DNA of 35,000 nucleotides from Symbiodinium natans (GCA_905221605.1 CAJNDS010000254.1:1-35000); one strand, 5' to 3'; shown: positions 10,211 through 20,340, counted from the first letter of the stretch. Notes: a model not told the origin generated them from the letters alone. Program-made: numbers and translations.

Positions 10211-13154
10211 GAAGAGATTGGAGCTGAATCGAATGATGATGTTTGCTGGTGTCAACATCGGAAACTTCAACTCCATTCTGCGTCGCGCGCTTGTGTGGAA
10301 AGCAAAAGCCAGGTTTATGCCTGCGCGGTATCTACACAATCACCCAGGCCACGAGGAAGCTGGTATTTTTGAGGCCGACCCGTCCCTCAGCAAGTTCCTG
10401 TCGTCCACACAGGCATCGATTGCTGGACTTCGTCTCCAACATGCATTCGAGCTGCAGTTTAACAAAGAGCAGTGTTACCAGCTCATTGATGAATATGTGA
10501 ACAGCGGGGATGACTACCTGACAGAGGATACTATGCGAACGGCCTGTTCTCTGCCAATTCGTCAAAAGACAAACGACACCGACGCAAGTGTGGGCAATCT
10601 CCTTGCAGGCTCGAATTCACAGGATGAACGCGACCGAGGACAAGCTGAGTGGGATAATTTGACGAACGCCATTACACAAAAAATGTTGGAGACTCAGATA
10701 GACGCTTTATCCTTTTATGAGTTCAAGACAATGACGTTTTCGTGCCAGATCCCAAACCTTCCGAAGTCATCTCTCTGGGACGAACTGCAGAACAAGAACT
10801 TCATGATGAAGTGCGTGCTCAGGACAACCAAAAGCAACAAGGAGAGGCCTGGAGGTTTGTTACCGTTGATCACATTCAAGAAGCCACTGGACAGCGTCAT
10901 CGATGTCTCTCGATCCAGCATGTTGGTTTTCCAGGAACTACATAATATTGTATCCCTGACGGAGTACATCAACAAGTTCCCTGCGCGAGCATCTAACGTC
11001 AGCGTAGTCATGAACTACCTTAAGCAAGCGCTAAGTGAAAAAAAGGCAAAAGGCCGACCCGGTATATCTGCCAAGACGGAGAAGAGTGGTTTAGAAAAGA
11101 AACTTCAGAAGATGAAGGAGTACGAAGCATCTCTGGAATATTACATGAATTTGCCTCGGGCAACAAAGAGAAGACGTGTGACAGGCAAGACCGAGTCGGT
11201 TCCCGAACCAGTTCCGGCAGACCCTGGTCTCCATGCCCTGGATGTAACGTACCACTACGCCGACAAAAGCAATGTTCGGAGTCGCAGGTATACCAAAAGG
11301 GCAGGCGCTCAGTCCGCGCCAAGAAGAGTCCAACACAGAACCTTGTCGGAGCACACTTGCGATCTGGACATCGCGAACTGCTGCCTGACGATTCTTCAGC
11401 AGCTCATCGTCAAGATGGAGCCGACCCCATGCCTACCAAAGGATTTGCGGTCTGTGCTGGATAAATGTGTCGAGGATCGAGATGGGTTCGCACGCGACTG
11501 TCTGGACATGTCGCCGGCAGAGGCAAAGGCCATGATCAACGTCGTTTTTAATGGGGGTGCCCCGCCTGCTGGTGTGCAGAACGACTACGTCCGGAAGCTT
11601 CAGTCCTTAGGGATCTACTGTCGATGGCTCGCGTGTAACGCTTTGCCGGACGATTTCGACAAGTTAACCGCGGATGCCAAAAAAGAGCGACCGATGGCGT
11701 CCACGCTCCATCTTTTCTGGACCTCCGTGGAAGACGCTATCATCGATGCCTGGCTAGAGGTCTTGGGTCCGTTCTCGCCCAAGCATATGTCCTTACATTT
11801 TGATGGTGTTAGGATCGACAAAGCTGTCGTTGAAAACAACGCCGATCTCATTTATAGATGCGAGAAGACCATCGTTGACAAGACCGGGTTCAGTGTTCGT
11901 ATTGTGCAGAAGACCACAAGTACAATCGCAGGTCTGTTTGCTGCAAGAGCTGAGACTGTCATTTCTTTAAGATCGGTACCACCGACATTGATTCAAGACG
12001 GCAATTGTATACCGTGCGCCATGTGGCATCTATTTTCAAAGAGTAGAGCGGAGATCGATGCAACCTTCAGCAGTGCGGACAGAAAGGAGAACGCCGACGC
12101 AGTCGAGCAAGGGTTTCGCTCCTACAGAGCATGCGCCACTATGGCAAAAAGAAACATCCACGCCTGTCTGGGTCTTCCAGAGTCGGAAGTCGACAAGTTC
12201 ATCTTGCATTTTGAGAACGATGGCAAACCTCACTGCTTGGCTGTACAGTATAGTGCCACCAGAGATCACGTGTCTGTGCTAGATGGTGCAACGCACTCTC
12301 GGCTCACGTCGAAGAATTTTACCTCGTCTGTTCTCGATGGGATAGACTCATCAACAGCAGTGAGCTTCTGGGAACAAGAAGTGGGGAGAGCTGGCGCCGC
12401 TGTAATGCTGCTGGATCTTAAAGCTGGAGCGAAACACGCAGCCCCCGATAAGGGCAAGGCGGGCCATGCTTCAGCAGCTTTCTCGGAGAGGACTAGGCAA
12501 AAGCCAGGTCTAGTTCACTCAGATGTCAGCGAGAGCGCAGGGTCGGATGCAGAAGACGCCGGCGCCGTGCCGCCTTCTCAATGCGCCATGTTTGAAGACG
12601 AAGATGAGGGTCTGATGTTTTCGGAGAATATACTGGAAAAGATGGCCGAGGAAGTCCGCGTCTACGTGGAAAAGTTGCCGTCAGGTGGCAGGAACATGAG
12701 AATCGGGGGCAAACATAAATGCAGGTTGTGCCCCTTTCGAGTTTTCAACAAGAAGGATGGACTTTTGACTCATGTCCGCAAGTACCACACTGACATCAAC
12801 CAATATGTATGCTCCGGCACTAAGCAGATGAAGGTGATTCTCGCCCTGCACGATCATGCTGCAGGACTCCAGACACCAGTCCATCAATATCTTCAAGAGA
12901 GCGCACGGCTCATGGCAGACACGGTGGTCCTGCCTTCAACTACGTCTCGCAACTACATAGATAAGACAATCAGGTTACTTTTCAAGTCCAGTGGTCCAGA
13001 GTATGTCAGCGTCTCGGAGCTGGGCCAGACAATAGTGGCTCGCCGAGTTCGGAATATTTACTACGACAAGTCTTTTGCCGAGATGCTGTTCCAAGAGGTA
13101 CTGATGCATCATGTTCAGGCTGGATGCACAGCTGTTGACTTGTGTGAGTATCAC
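10211..13154 (+). CDS. Large multidomain protein: palm-like pattern, cysteine-peptidase-like domain, C2H2 finger
   Basis: About 980 codons of uninterrupted frame. Numbering from the GTG at 10203, residues 4-120 (KRLELNRMMMFAGV ...) look like the C-terminal continuation of the NTPase. Residues 270-330 are Lys-rich. Residues 386-400 (CDLDIANCCLTILQQ) and 530-539 (SLHFDGVRID) resemble acidic motifs A and C of a polymerase palm; this is weak. Residues 596-700 hold QDGNC (C602), KPHCLAV (H677) and VSVLDG (D694). Their order and spacing fit a papain/C39-like Cys-His-Asp peptidase. Residues 788-810 are acidic. Residues 840-862 form a C2H2 finger (C840, C843, H857, H862). The end is set by a proposed splice at 13154/13155; otherwise the frame stops at 13160. 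Its function in the element is inferred, not shown. Confidence 0.6.
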
Positions 13155-13205
13155 GCGTGAATAGAAATCATAAGATATGTCCATTCGTCCCGACATTTCT
13201 TGCAG
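13155..13205 (+). other. Probable short intron before transposase exon
   Basis: The acceptor TTTCTTGCAG|GTTCGA is strong. The downstream frame needs phase 0. That is met by a GC donor (TATCAC|GCGTGA, giving CEYH-VRATW) or by a GA donor (TTGTGT|GAGTAT at 13146). The canonical-looking GTGAGT at 13144 gives the wrong phase. The donor choice is therefore unresolved. Confidence 0.5.
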
Positions 13206-14648
13206 GTTCGAGCTACCTGGCCCAGACTGCATCTTCGAGCTCACGAAGCTGGCAATCAGCTCTCTTCTCTATATCCCACTCACACTCGGCATTGGTGGCC
13301 ACTTCTTGAGGATGTCGCGTATTCAGCTGCAGTGCAAACGAAGATGAAGCAAATGATGGATACTCTTCTCGACAACAAGGAATGGCTCTACGTGAGTGTG
13401 GATGCAACGCTCAGAACATGCCTCAAACTCAAGGGTCAGGAGTCATATCGTGCACCGAAGGCGGCTCGAGATGCTGCTCCGTTTCCTGACACCACAGCGT
13501 GGAGACGGCTCCTTACAGTCCGAGGTCGTACCGGAGCTGTGCTGCTAATGGCGCCTCTGGCAACTGAGAAAGCAGAGCATGTCGTGGATGAGTTCCAGCT
13601 TAGCTTCTCAGAAGCTTCCTTGGCACAAATCGAATTTCTCGCCACAGATCAGCCATCTCCGAAGTTGTTCTCGCAGTTGCGTAGCATCTGCGCGAGTCTG
13701 AAGTGCGTGGCCCTCGACCCAATCCATCTCGCAATCGTGTATGAGTATGCACATTGGAACAAGCGAACGGCTGGTTCTAGGATGCTGCGATCACTTCTGC
13801 GAAAGGTGCTAGCCATTGACGCAAGCAAGACCGCTAAGAACTGGGGCAGCATGTTCACCGGCAGCAATCCTTCACCGCTGAGCCAAGACGAGGAACGTGC
13901 GCGAGATCACATATGGCACCGGACTATGCCCAAAGCCGAGGCTGAGGCATACATGTCGAATCTGTGCACTGATGTTCCCTTTTACAGCAGCCTTGAATTC
14001 ATAAGGGGTCTAGCAGCTTTGTGTAGCTTGAAGCCAGAGGAAGTTGGCAGAAAGGTAACCGGCGCCAACAAAGAGGTGTTTAAGATCCTCTGGTCAGCCG
14101 TTGCGCCGGACCGCCTCGAATGGTTGTGGAACAACCTTCGGCTACGACATGGCATGACTCCGCAGGAAAGAGCATTTCTACCCAGTGGGACTTCCTCGAA
14201 TGAGGCTCTTCACGCGGAGATCAATGCATGGTTGCGCACAGCCAACTCCCTGCACAGATCCACGCTTCTCTTGAAGCTGCGTCTAATGCACTACCGCAAG
14301 TTACTAGCGCATCACGTTGCCATGTGCTTTCCCTTTGCTAGAGTCACGGCTGAAGGTGTCATTTTGTCGCGTGCATTAGCCAAGCCTTTATGGTCTGAGG
14401 CCAGCTGGCTAGCTTGGTGTAACGAGCAACAGGATAATGGAAAAGGCCCGCAGAACAAGGCTGAACTTCCACTTGTCCGTGCTCGTGAGGAGGAGGCTTC
14501 TGTAGTGCGGGTCTGGGCTCAAAAGAAGCCGGCTTCTAAGCGAGGGTATGTCAAGCGCACACCCTTCAATGCGAAGCGGCAACACCAAGTTCAGGTCGGG
14601 GGCATCAAAAGAAAGTGCCGTCGGCCGGTAAGTGCCGGATCTAACTGA
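13206..14648 (+). CDS. DDE transposase-like protein (MULE/IS256-like)
   Basis: About 480 codons ending at TGA 14646-14648. Numbering from the TTG at 13200, the candidate catalytic residues are D68 (YVSVDAT), D150 (FLATDQPS) and E335 (SSNEALHAE). A D-x2-H motif (ALDPIH, D173/H176) lies about 23 residues after the second Asp. That is where MULE/IS256-type transposases carry their C/D-x2-H motif, and the long alpha-rich insert between the second Asp and the Glu also fits. HWWPLLEDV near the start and the Lys/Arg-rich tail (440-475) could bind DNA. Such enzymes cut and join transposon ends. It is last in the co-directional array and likely linked to it by splicing. No terminal inverted repeats were identified for the whole array. 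Confidence 0.6.
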   Translation, partial: VRATWPRLHLRAHEAGNQLSSLYPTHTRHWWPLLEDVAYSAAVQTKMKQMMDTLLDNKEWLYVSVDATLRTCLKLKGQESYRAPKAARDAAPFPDTTAWRRLLTVRGRTGAVLLMAPLATEKAEHVVDEFQLSFSEASLAQIEFLATDQPSPKLFSQLRSICASLKCVALDPIHLAIVYEYAHWNKRTAGSRMLRSLLRKVLAIDASKTAKNWGSMFTGSNPSPLSQDEERARDHIWHRTMPKAEAEAYMSNLCTDVPFYSSLEFIRGLAALCSLKPEEVGRKVTGANKEVFKILWSAVAPDRLEWLWNNLRLRHGMTPQERAFLPSGTSSNEALHAEINAWLRTANSLHRSTLLLKLRLMHYRKLLAHHVAMCFPFARVTAEGVILSRALAKPLWSEASWLAWCNEQQDNGKGPQNKAELPLVRAREEEASVVRVWAQKKPASKRGYVKRTPFNAKRQHQVQVGGIKRKCRRPVSAGSN

Positions 14649-15369
14649 GCTCGTGACAGATGCGCGTGTGGAAAATTGAGTTGCTCTGGTGACAGTTATG
14701 CCTGATGAGTCCATAGATGACGTGGTCTCGTGTTTATTTTCGGAGTAGCGTGAAGGTCGGCTGTTTGGATTGGGCATCGTTTGTCGGCTGTTCTGCTGAT
14801 CTGATGCGTGACATGCTTTGGCATGGGTTCGGTTCGGGATTATGTGAACTATCAAGAGATCATGTGAGAGTGAAACTTGATCCAATGGCATGGCTGCGGC
14901 CCTCCCATGCTCGTCATCAGGTCTGCGAAGGGTTCGGTGTATCTGTGCTTTCGTTGCAACTGACGCCTCGCTTGTCTTTCTTCGTATGACGTTGATTGGA
15001 TCTTATGTTCTGGAGAGCCATAGTTTTTAGGCGAGTTGTTGTTGTCGACGGGTGCGAGGTCCGGAAGAGGTCCTGCTGTCCCTGCTTCTTCTTTTTCTTC
15101 GTTCGTCGAATTGACTTACCATGTGCTGGAGGCCATCTTTGTGGGACCGTGAGACGCGGGGCTTCTGACAGTGTGTGTTCTTCTCCATGGCAGAGGTTGA
15201 GGCCATGTCGTCGAAAGGGGGGCAGTTAGCTATTCCTTGCTATAGCTCGTCTCGCTGGATCCGGCTTCGCGAGAGGCTTTGGCACACATTCATTTTTCAT
15301 GGAATGGGTATGGTGGAGCACATGATTGTGTTGGGAATGGATCTTTGGTCGTTCCTTGAGGCTGAGACC
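14649..15369. other. Gene-free 3' flank of the coding array
   Basis: Only short overlapping open frames occur, with no recognisable domain. It includes a pyrimidine-rich run (about 15075-15105, 'tgcttcttctttttcttcg'). It may contain 3' untranslated sequence of the upstream gene; no polyadenylation signal is obvious. Confidence 0.4.
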
Positions 15370-16313
15370 TTCATATAGGTGGTTTACCGAGGCTAGGATC
15401 TTCGTATAGGTGGAATTGGTCACTTCCTGAGGCTGGGACCTTCATATAGGTGGAATTGGTCATTTCCTGAGGCTGGGGCTTTCGTATAGATGGAACTGAA
15501 TTTTGGCTGGAAACAGAGTCACCGGCCGAAGAGGCCAGGATGTCGAAGGTGTCGAAAGCGATACCGTTCCTTATCCCATAAATATTCTAATTCCCTCATT
15601 GACTCCTCATATAGGTGGTTTCCCGAGGCTAGGATCTTCGTATAGGTGGAATTGGTCACTTCCTGAGGCTGGGACCTTCATATAGGTGGAATTGGTCATT
15701 TCCTGAGGCTGGGACTTTCGTATAGATGGAACTGAATTTTGGCTGGAAACAGAGTCACCGGCCGAAGACGCCAGGATGTCGAAGGTGTCGAAAGCGATAC
15801 CGTTCCTTATCCCATAAATATTCTAATTCCCTCATTGACTCCTCATATAGGTGGTTTCCCGAGGCTAGGATCTTCGTATAGGTGGAATTGGTCACTTCCT
15901 GAGGCTGGGACCTTCATATAGGTGGAATTGGTCATTTCCTGAGGCTGGGACTTTCGTATAGATGGAACTGAATTTTGGCTGGAAACAGAGTCACCGGCCG
16001 AAGACGCCAGGATGTCGAAGGTGTCGAAAGCGATACCGTTCCTTATCCCATAAATATTCTAATTCCCTCATTGACTCCTCATATAGGTGGTTTCCTGAGG
16101 CTAGGATCTTCGTATAGGTGGAATTGGTCACTTCCTGAGGCTGGGACCTTCATATAGGTGGAATTGGTCATTTCCTGAGGCTGGGACTTTCGTATAGATG
16201 GAACTGAATTTTGGCTGGAAACAGAGTCACCGGCCGAAGAAGCCAGGATGTCGAAGGTGTCGAGAGCGATACCGTTCCTTATCCCATAAATATTCTAATT
16301 CCCTCATTGACTC
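15370..16313. repeat. Four-copy 236-bp tandem repeat with internal 40-bp sub-repeats
   Basis: Copies start at about 15370, 15606, 15842 and 16078, each at 'tcatataggtggttt', and are nearly identical. Within each unit, three related segments of about 40 bp ('gaggctgggaccttcatat' variants) are followed by about 118 bp of unique sequence. Each copy contains a 60-codon open frame (MAGNRVTGRR ...). Because 236 is not a multiple of three, this frame cannot form a protein repeat, and I treat it as chance. The unit ends at 'cctcattgactcct'. Confidence 0.95.
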
Positions 16314-16968
16314 CTGAAAAGGAGCGAAATAGTAACTATACCACAAAAGTTAATACAATGCCTATATCCATCGCTTGTGTGATGAAAGTTGCGCTTGCGA
16401 AGACACACCCAAAGCATCAATCGAGACGGAGAAGAAGGAAGCCAGGCCAAAGATATGACGGGCGAAATCGCTCAGATGGAACCATTTGAGGGTGAGACAT
16501 ATTCTCCACATTCTTCTGGTTATAGCGAGTCATTGATTGATAATGGATCACCGAAATGGCGATCTATTCTTTCATTCTTTTTACCGGGGCTCTTGGCCCC
16601 CGTCATTGAGACCTACAGTTGCGTTGTGTGGCGAGATCTCTTGTGAATTGCGACATCTACAGAGCCCGCCCGTGATGGTTCCTGTACCTCAGTGAATGGC
16701 GGCACCCTACTTGTCACGTGCGAAGACTATGGAATGGTCATGGCTACCACTGGAGACCCTAGCCCGGAACCGATTCAGATCCTTGGTGAATGCACGACAC
16801 ACCCTGCAGTCCTGCATGCAAAGGTCTGGAATGGCTAGGGTCTAAAATAGTGTGGATGTCTATGTCAGGCCCAGGGTCTACAATGGCGAGTTCAGGTTCT
16901 GGCCGCTCATTCTGAGGGCAGTACTTCAATATAAAGGAAATGGCCAAATGGACCCTAAAGGTCTCGGC
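16314..16968. other. No gene recognised
   Basis: Mixed-composition sequence between two satellite blocks. Open frames are at most about 90 codons, and none shows a domain or coherent composition. Confidence 0.4.
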
Positions 16969-17285
16969 CACATATATGTATATATGTATATATGTATATA
17001 TGTATATATGTATTTGTGTATATATGTATATATGTATATAGGTATATATGTATATATGTATATACGTATATAGGTATATACGTAGAAATGTATATACGTA
17101 GAAATGTATATACGTATATATGTATATATGTATATATGTATATATGTATATATGTATATATGTATATATGTATATATGTATATATGTATATATGTATATA
17201 TGTATATATGTATATATGTATATATGTATATATATGTGTATATGTATATATGTTTATATGTATATATGTATATATGTGTGTAAAT
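16969..17285. repeat. TATATG-type microsatellite
   Basis: Over 300 bases of 'tatatgta' (8-bp period) with interruptions such as 'cgtagaaatg' and 'ggtatatacg'. The open frames across it are products of the repeat. Confidence 0.97.
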
Positions 17286-17329
17286 GATTATATGTATGCT
17301 TGCACGATGGGTTTCAAAACGATTCATAT

Positions 17330-18120
17330 GCTTTGAAACATGCTTGCACGGCTTTAAAAAGCAGGGGTGTTGGGGGGGGGGGGGAGCCCACCCGATTTGC
17401 AAACTCAATGCTTGCATGTAGGTTTCAAGATTCATATGCTTTGAAGCAAGCTTGCACGGCTCAAAAAAGCGGGGAGGTTGGGGGGGGCGCAGCCCCCCCC
17501 ATTTGCAAACTCAATGCTTGCATGTAGGTTTCAAGACTCATATGCTTTGAAGCAAACTTGCGCGGCTTGGGGGCGTGGGGGGGCGCAGCCCCCCCCCCAT
17601 TTGCAAACTCAATGCTTGCATGATGGGTATCAAGATTCATATGCTTTGAAGCAAGCTTGCACGGCTTAAAAAAGTGGGGGGGCGCAGCCCCCCCCCCCAT
17701 TTGCAAACTCAATGCTTGCATGTAGGTTTCAAGATTCATATGCTTTGAAGCAAACTTGCACGGCTTATAAAAGCGGGGGGTTGGGGGGGGCGCAGCCCCC
17801 CCCATTTGCAAACTCAATGCTTGCATGATGGGTTTCAAAAAGACTCATATGCGCTTGCACGGCTTAAAAAAGCGGGGGGTTGGGGGGGGCGCAGCCCCCC
17901 CCCATTTGCAAACTCAATGCTTGCATGTAGGTTTCAAGATTCATATGCTTTGAAGCAAGCTTGCACGGCTCAAAAAAGCGGGGGGGTTGGGGGGGGCGCA
18001 GCCCCCCCCATTTGCAAATTCAATGCCTGCATGAAAGGTTCATATGCTTTGGAACAAGCTTGCACGGCTTTGAAAGCGGGGGGGTTGGGGGGGGGGGGGG
18101 GGGGGGGCGCAGCCCCCCCA
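17330..18120. repeat. Eight-copy minisatellite (about 100 bp) with G/C hairpin
   Basis: Units start at 'gcttgcacggct' near 17342, 17450, 17557, 17653, 17753, 17850, 17958 and 18058. Each holds a homopurine run, the self-complementary core 'ggggggcgcagcccccc', 'catttgcaaactcaatgctt' and 'gattcatatgctttgaagca'. The hairpin core is kept in most copies while run lengths vary. The last copy has a G run of more than 20. No coding function is evident. Confidence 0.95.
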
Positions 18121-18124
18121 TTTT

Positions 18125-18149
18125 ATACTATATGCTATGTACTGTATGT

Positions 18150-18190
<41 letters not shown>

Positions 18191-18305
18191 TGTAATGTTA
18201 TATATATATAATATGGTTATTTATTATACATGTATATATGTATAATACATATATATATTATATATCACATTGCAAACTATATATTTTACAATATATGATG
18301 TATTA
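18125..18305. repeat. AT-rich low-complexity tract
   Basis: Mostly TA repeats and variants (18155-18190 is a pure TA run). Nothing else is seen. Confidence 0.9.
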
Positions 18306-18317
18306 TATCATAAATCA

Positions 18318-18533
18318 AGATCAGGGATCGCGAGACCACAGGACGAGAGGACCGCAGAACCAGAGGACCACGGGACCACGAGACGACAGGACCAAGGGGA
18401 CCACGGGACCAGGGGACCAGAGGACTGCACCAGGGGAACAACGGGACCAGGGGAGCAGAGGACCACGGGACCAGACGACAGGACCAAGGGAAACCACGGG
18501 ACCAGGGGACCAGAGGACCAAGGGGACCAGTAG
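18318..18533. repeat. GGACCA-type minisatellite
   Basis: Irregular tandem array of short units such as 'gggaccaggggaccagagga' and 'ggaccacgggaccacgagac'. It is followed by a G run (18535-18553) and a duplicated 'gagccacaccttttaaaaaa' or 'gagccacaccttttataaaa' segment at 18556-18608. Confidence 0.9.
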
Positions 18534-18651
18534 CGGGGGGGGGGGGGGGGGGGACGAGCCACACCTTTTAAAAAAAGGAGGCCCGAGCCACACCTTTTAT
18601 AAAAAAAAACCCCTGGCCCCCGAATTAAACCCGAAACCCTAAACCCTAAAC

Positions 18652-18746
18652 CCTGAGCCCTGAAAGCCCTGAAAGCCCTGAAAGCCCTGAAAGCCCTGAA
18701 AGCCCTGAAAGCCCTGAAAGCCCTGAAAGCCCTGAAAGCCCTGAAC
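18652..18746. repeat. 9-bp AGCCCTGAA tandem repeat next to CCCTAAA
   Basis: About ten perfect copies of 'agccctgaa'. The array adjoins 'ccctaaaccctaaaccctg', so it looks like an expanded variant of the telomere-like repeat. Confidence 0.95.
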
Positions 18747-18863
18747 CCTTAAAGCCCCAAATCCTGTGCCCAGCTCAACACTCCGAGGCTCCAGGATCGA
18801 CCGCTGAGTCTGCGAGGACACGATGAGGGACGTGCCGCGCAGGACCTTTAGCTTTTCGGGCCT

Positions 18864-18934
18864 GGGGTTTAGGGTTTAGGGTTTAGGGTTCAGGGTTCAG
18901 GGTTTAGGGTTTAGGGTTTAGGGCTTAAGGTTTA
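18864..18934. repeat. TTTAGGG telomere-like tract
   Basis: Runs of 'gggtttagggtttagggttt' with a few 'ttcaggg' and 'cttaagg' variants. They match the plant/dinoflagellate telomere unit TTTAGGG and lie immediately before a hairpin element. Confidence 0.9.
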
Positions 18935-19025
18935 CCCAAAGGCTGCAATCTAGTTCCTTTTTGGGTTAGTTATAGAAGATTCTAGTATACTACCCCAAAA
19001 AAGGTACTACACAGGAGCCTTTGGG
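18935..19025. mobile_element. MITE-like hairpin element, copy 1
   Basis: Terminal inverted repeats: the left end 'cccaaaggctgcaatctag' pairs imperfectly with the right end '...aggagcctttggg', and the inner arms include 'cctttttggggt'-type sequence. It is the same element as 33429-33527. Both sit at the edge of TTTAGGG repeats. It has no coding capacity. Confidence 0.75.
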
Positions 19026-19560
19026 TAGGGCCTGGGGTTTAGCAATTTGCTGGTTTCCGAAATTCGGGGCACCTTATTGGGGTCCTTTTCGTAAGGGAAT
19101 CCTACCAGGTGGGGTCTATTTTCAGGGTCCCCCATTTTTCTCTTTCACGATGCATGGTGTGGGGGAAGTGGGGGTAGGGCTGAGGGTTGAGGGTTCTTTT
19201 TGGGTTCCTGTTATAACACGGGAGCCTGCATAGCATGCTCTGGGCGCATGCCCCATGTCCGCTAGAACCTCAAAACATTGCCGGCCAACGACGGCTTTGA
19301 GTGGCCCAAGGGGCCCTGTGCACTCTGACGACAAAGCTCCAAAGAACTGAGGAGCCAGTTTAGGGTTCAGGGCTTAGGGTTTGAGGTTTGAGGTTTAGGG
19401 TTTAGGGTGAACTCGTCAAGAGAAGGAGCACTCTTGCTGAATGGTGAATGGGGCTCGGAATAGGGCACCCAGAATCCAAAAAATGTGAAAGGGAACCCCA
19501 AAGCTGAAGAGAGGACCCCCTAAACCCTAAACCCTAAACCCTGAACCCTGAACCCTAAAC
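19026..19560. other. No gene recognised; scattered telomere-like units
   Basis: Short CCCTAAA/TTTAGGG clusters occur at about 19360-19410 and 19520-19560. The open frames are short and show no domain. Confidence 0.4.
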
Positions 19561-19631
19561 AGGGCTTAGGGCTTAGGGCTTAGGGCTTAGGGCTTAGGGC
19601 TTAGGGCTTAGAGCTTAGGGCTTAGGGCTTA
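19561..19631. repeat. GGGCTTA tandem repeat (telomere-like variant)
   Basis: About ten copies of 'gggctta', a single-base variant of GGGTTTA, directly abutting a hairpin element. Confidence 0.9.
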
Positions 19632-19734
19632 GGGATGTTCCCCCTTATACTAACAGTCCTTAGTAGGGATTACAATAGGGGATACGATATAATCCCTATT
19701 CAGGACTCTTAGTCTAATTAAGGGGAAACATCCC
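19632..19734. mobile_element. MITE-like hairpin element
   Basis: The ends are 'gggatgttcccccttatact' and, as reverse complement, 'gggatgtttccccttaatta'. The arms of about 45 bp extend through 'agtcctta' and 'agggatta'. The element is 103 bp, non-coding, and flanked on both sides by GGGCTTA-type repeats. Confidence 0.75.
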
Positions 19735-20340
19735 AACTTTAGGGCTTCGGGTTTAAGGGCTTCAACGTCATTTTTTAGGTTAATATATAGATATATACAT
19801 ATATATATATACATATGTCATGGCTTGGGGTTTTGGGGTTGTGGGGTTCAGAGATCTGCGCCTCAGGGGGTGCAGCCGTCTCTTGGTTTCATACATCCAC
19901 AACTTGGGATGGCATGCCTGTGGGGGTGCCATACATGAATAAAAGCGAATTTGTAGAGTTTTTTGCTAGTTAGAAGGCTTCTTCTAATTCATGGAGCTCC
20001 TTAAATTTAGTTCGTCAACAAGCGGTATGAAGCGGACGAGCCAAAGACCTCAAAATGCTGTGACAGGGGGCTTTAGTCTACTTGCATGGGATTTCAAGGG
20101 ATTTCCAAGAACACAAACTAACTAGCGAGTCTGATGAATTTTGTTTTAATGCATAGTTATGTACGTCTGAACTGGAAAGCCAAGAGCTACATTAGATGAG
20201 CCCCTTAAGCGTCCAATGTCTTTCATCACCAGTTGCCACAGCAATGATGGACAAATTATGAAGGTGCGAACGAATTCATCTACATGTTGCTGGCGTTCGC
20301 ACGTTGATAATAGATAGTACTTCGAAAGCCCACATTTAGT
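19735..20340. other. No gene recognised
   Basis: Contains a short TA/CATA run (about 19782-19816) and otherwise unremarkable sequence. I see no coherent open frame. Confidence 0.4.

Noticed and set aside
13144-13149. Canonical GTGAGT donor for the last intron
   Set aside because: Splicing there to the TTGCAG acceptor puts the transposase exon out of frame.
15490-15515. Possible spliced-leader gene ('attttggct')
   Set aside because: Only a short match to part of the 22-nt dinoflagellate leader. The rest differs and no donor site follows.
15503-16489. Four repeated 60-codon frames (MAGNRVTGRR ...)
   Set aside because: The 236-bp period is not a multiple of three and each frame stops within the unit, so this is a property of the DNA repeat.
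16926-17435. 169-codon minus-strand frame of Tyr/Ile/Thr repeats
   Set aside because: It is a translation of the TATATG microsatellite and has no independent support as a gene.
17330-18120. CRISPR-like array
   Set aside because: Unit lengths vary and there are no unique spacers between constant repeats. This is a minisatellite in a eukaryotic genome.
18238-18642. Frames rich in Arg-Asp-Gln or Pro-Trp-Ser repeats
   Set aside because: Produced by the GGACCA minisatellite in all frames.
18639-18821. GFQ tripeptide repeat protein on the minus strand
   Set aside because: It comes from the 9-bp AGCCCTGAA repeat, which happens to be a multiple of three. No gene context.
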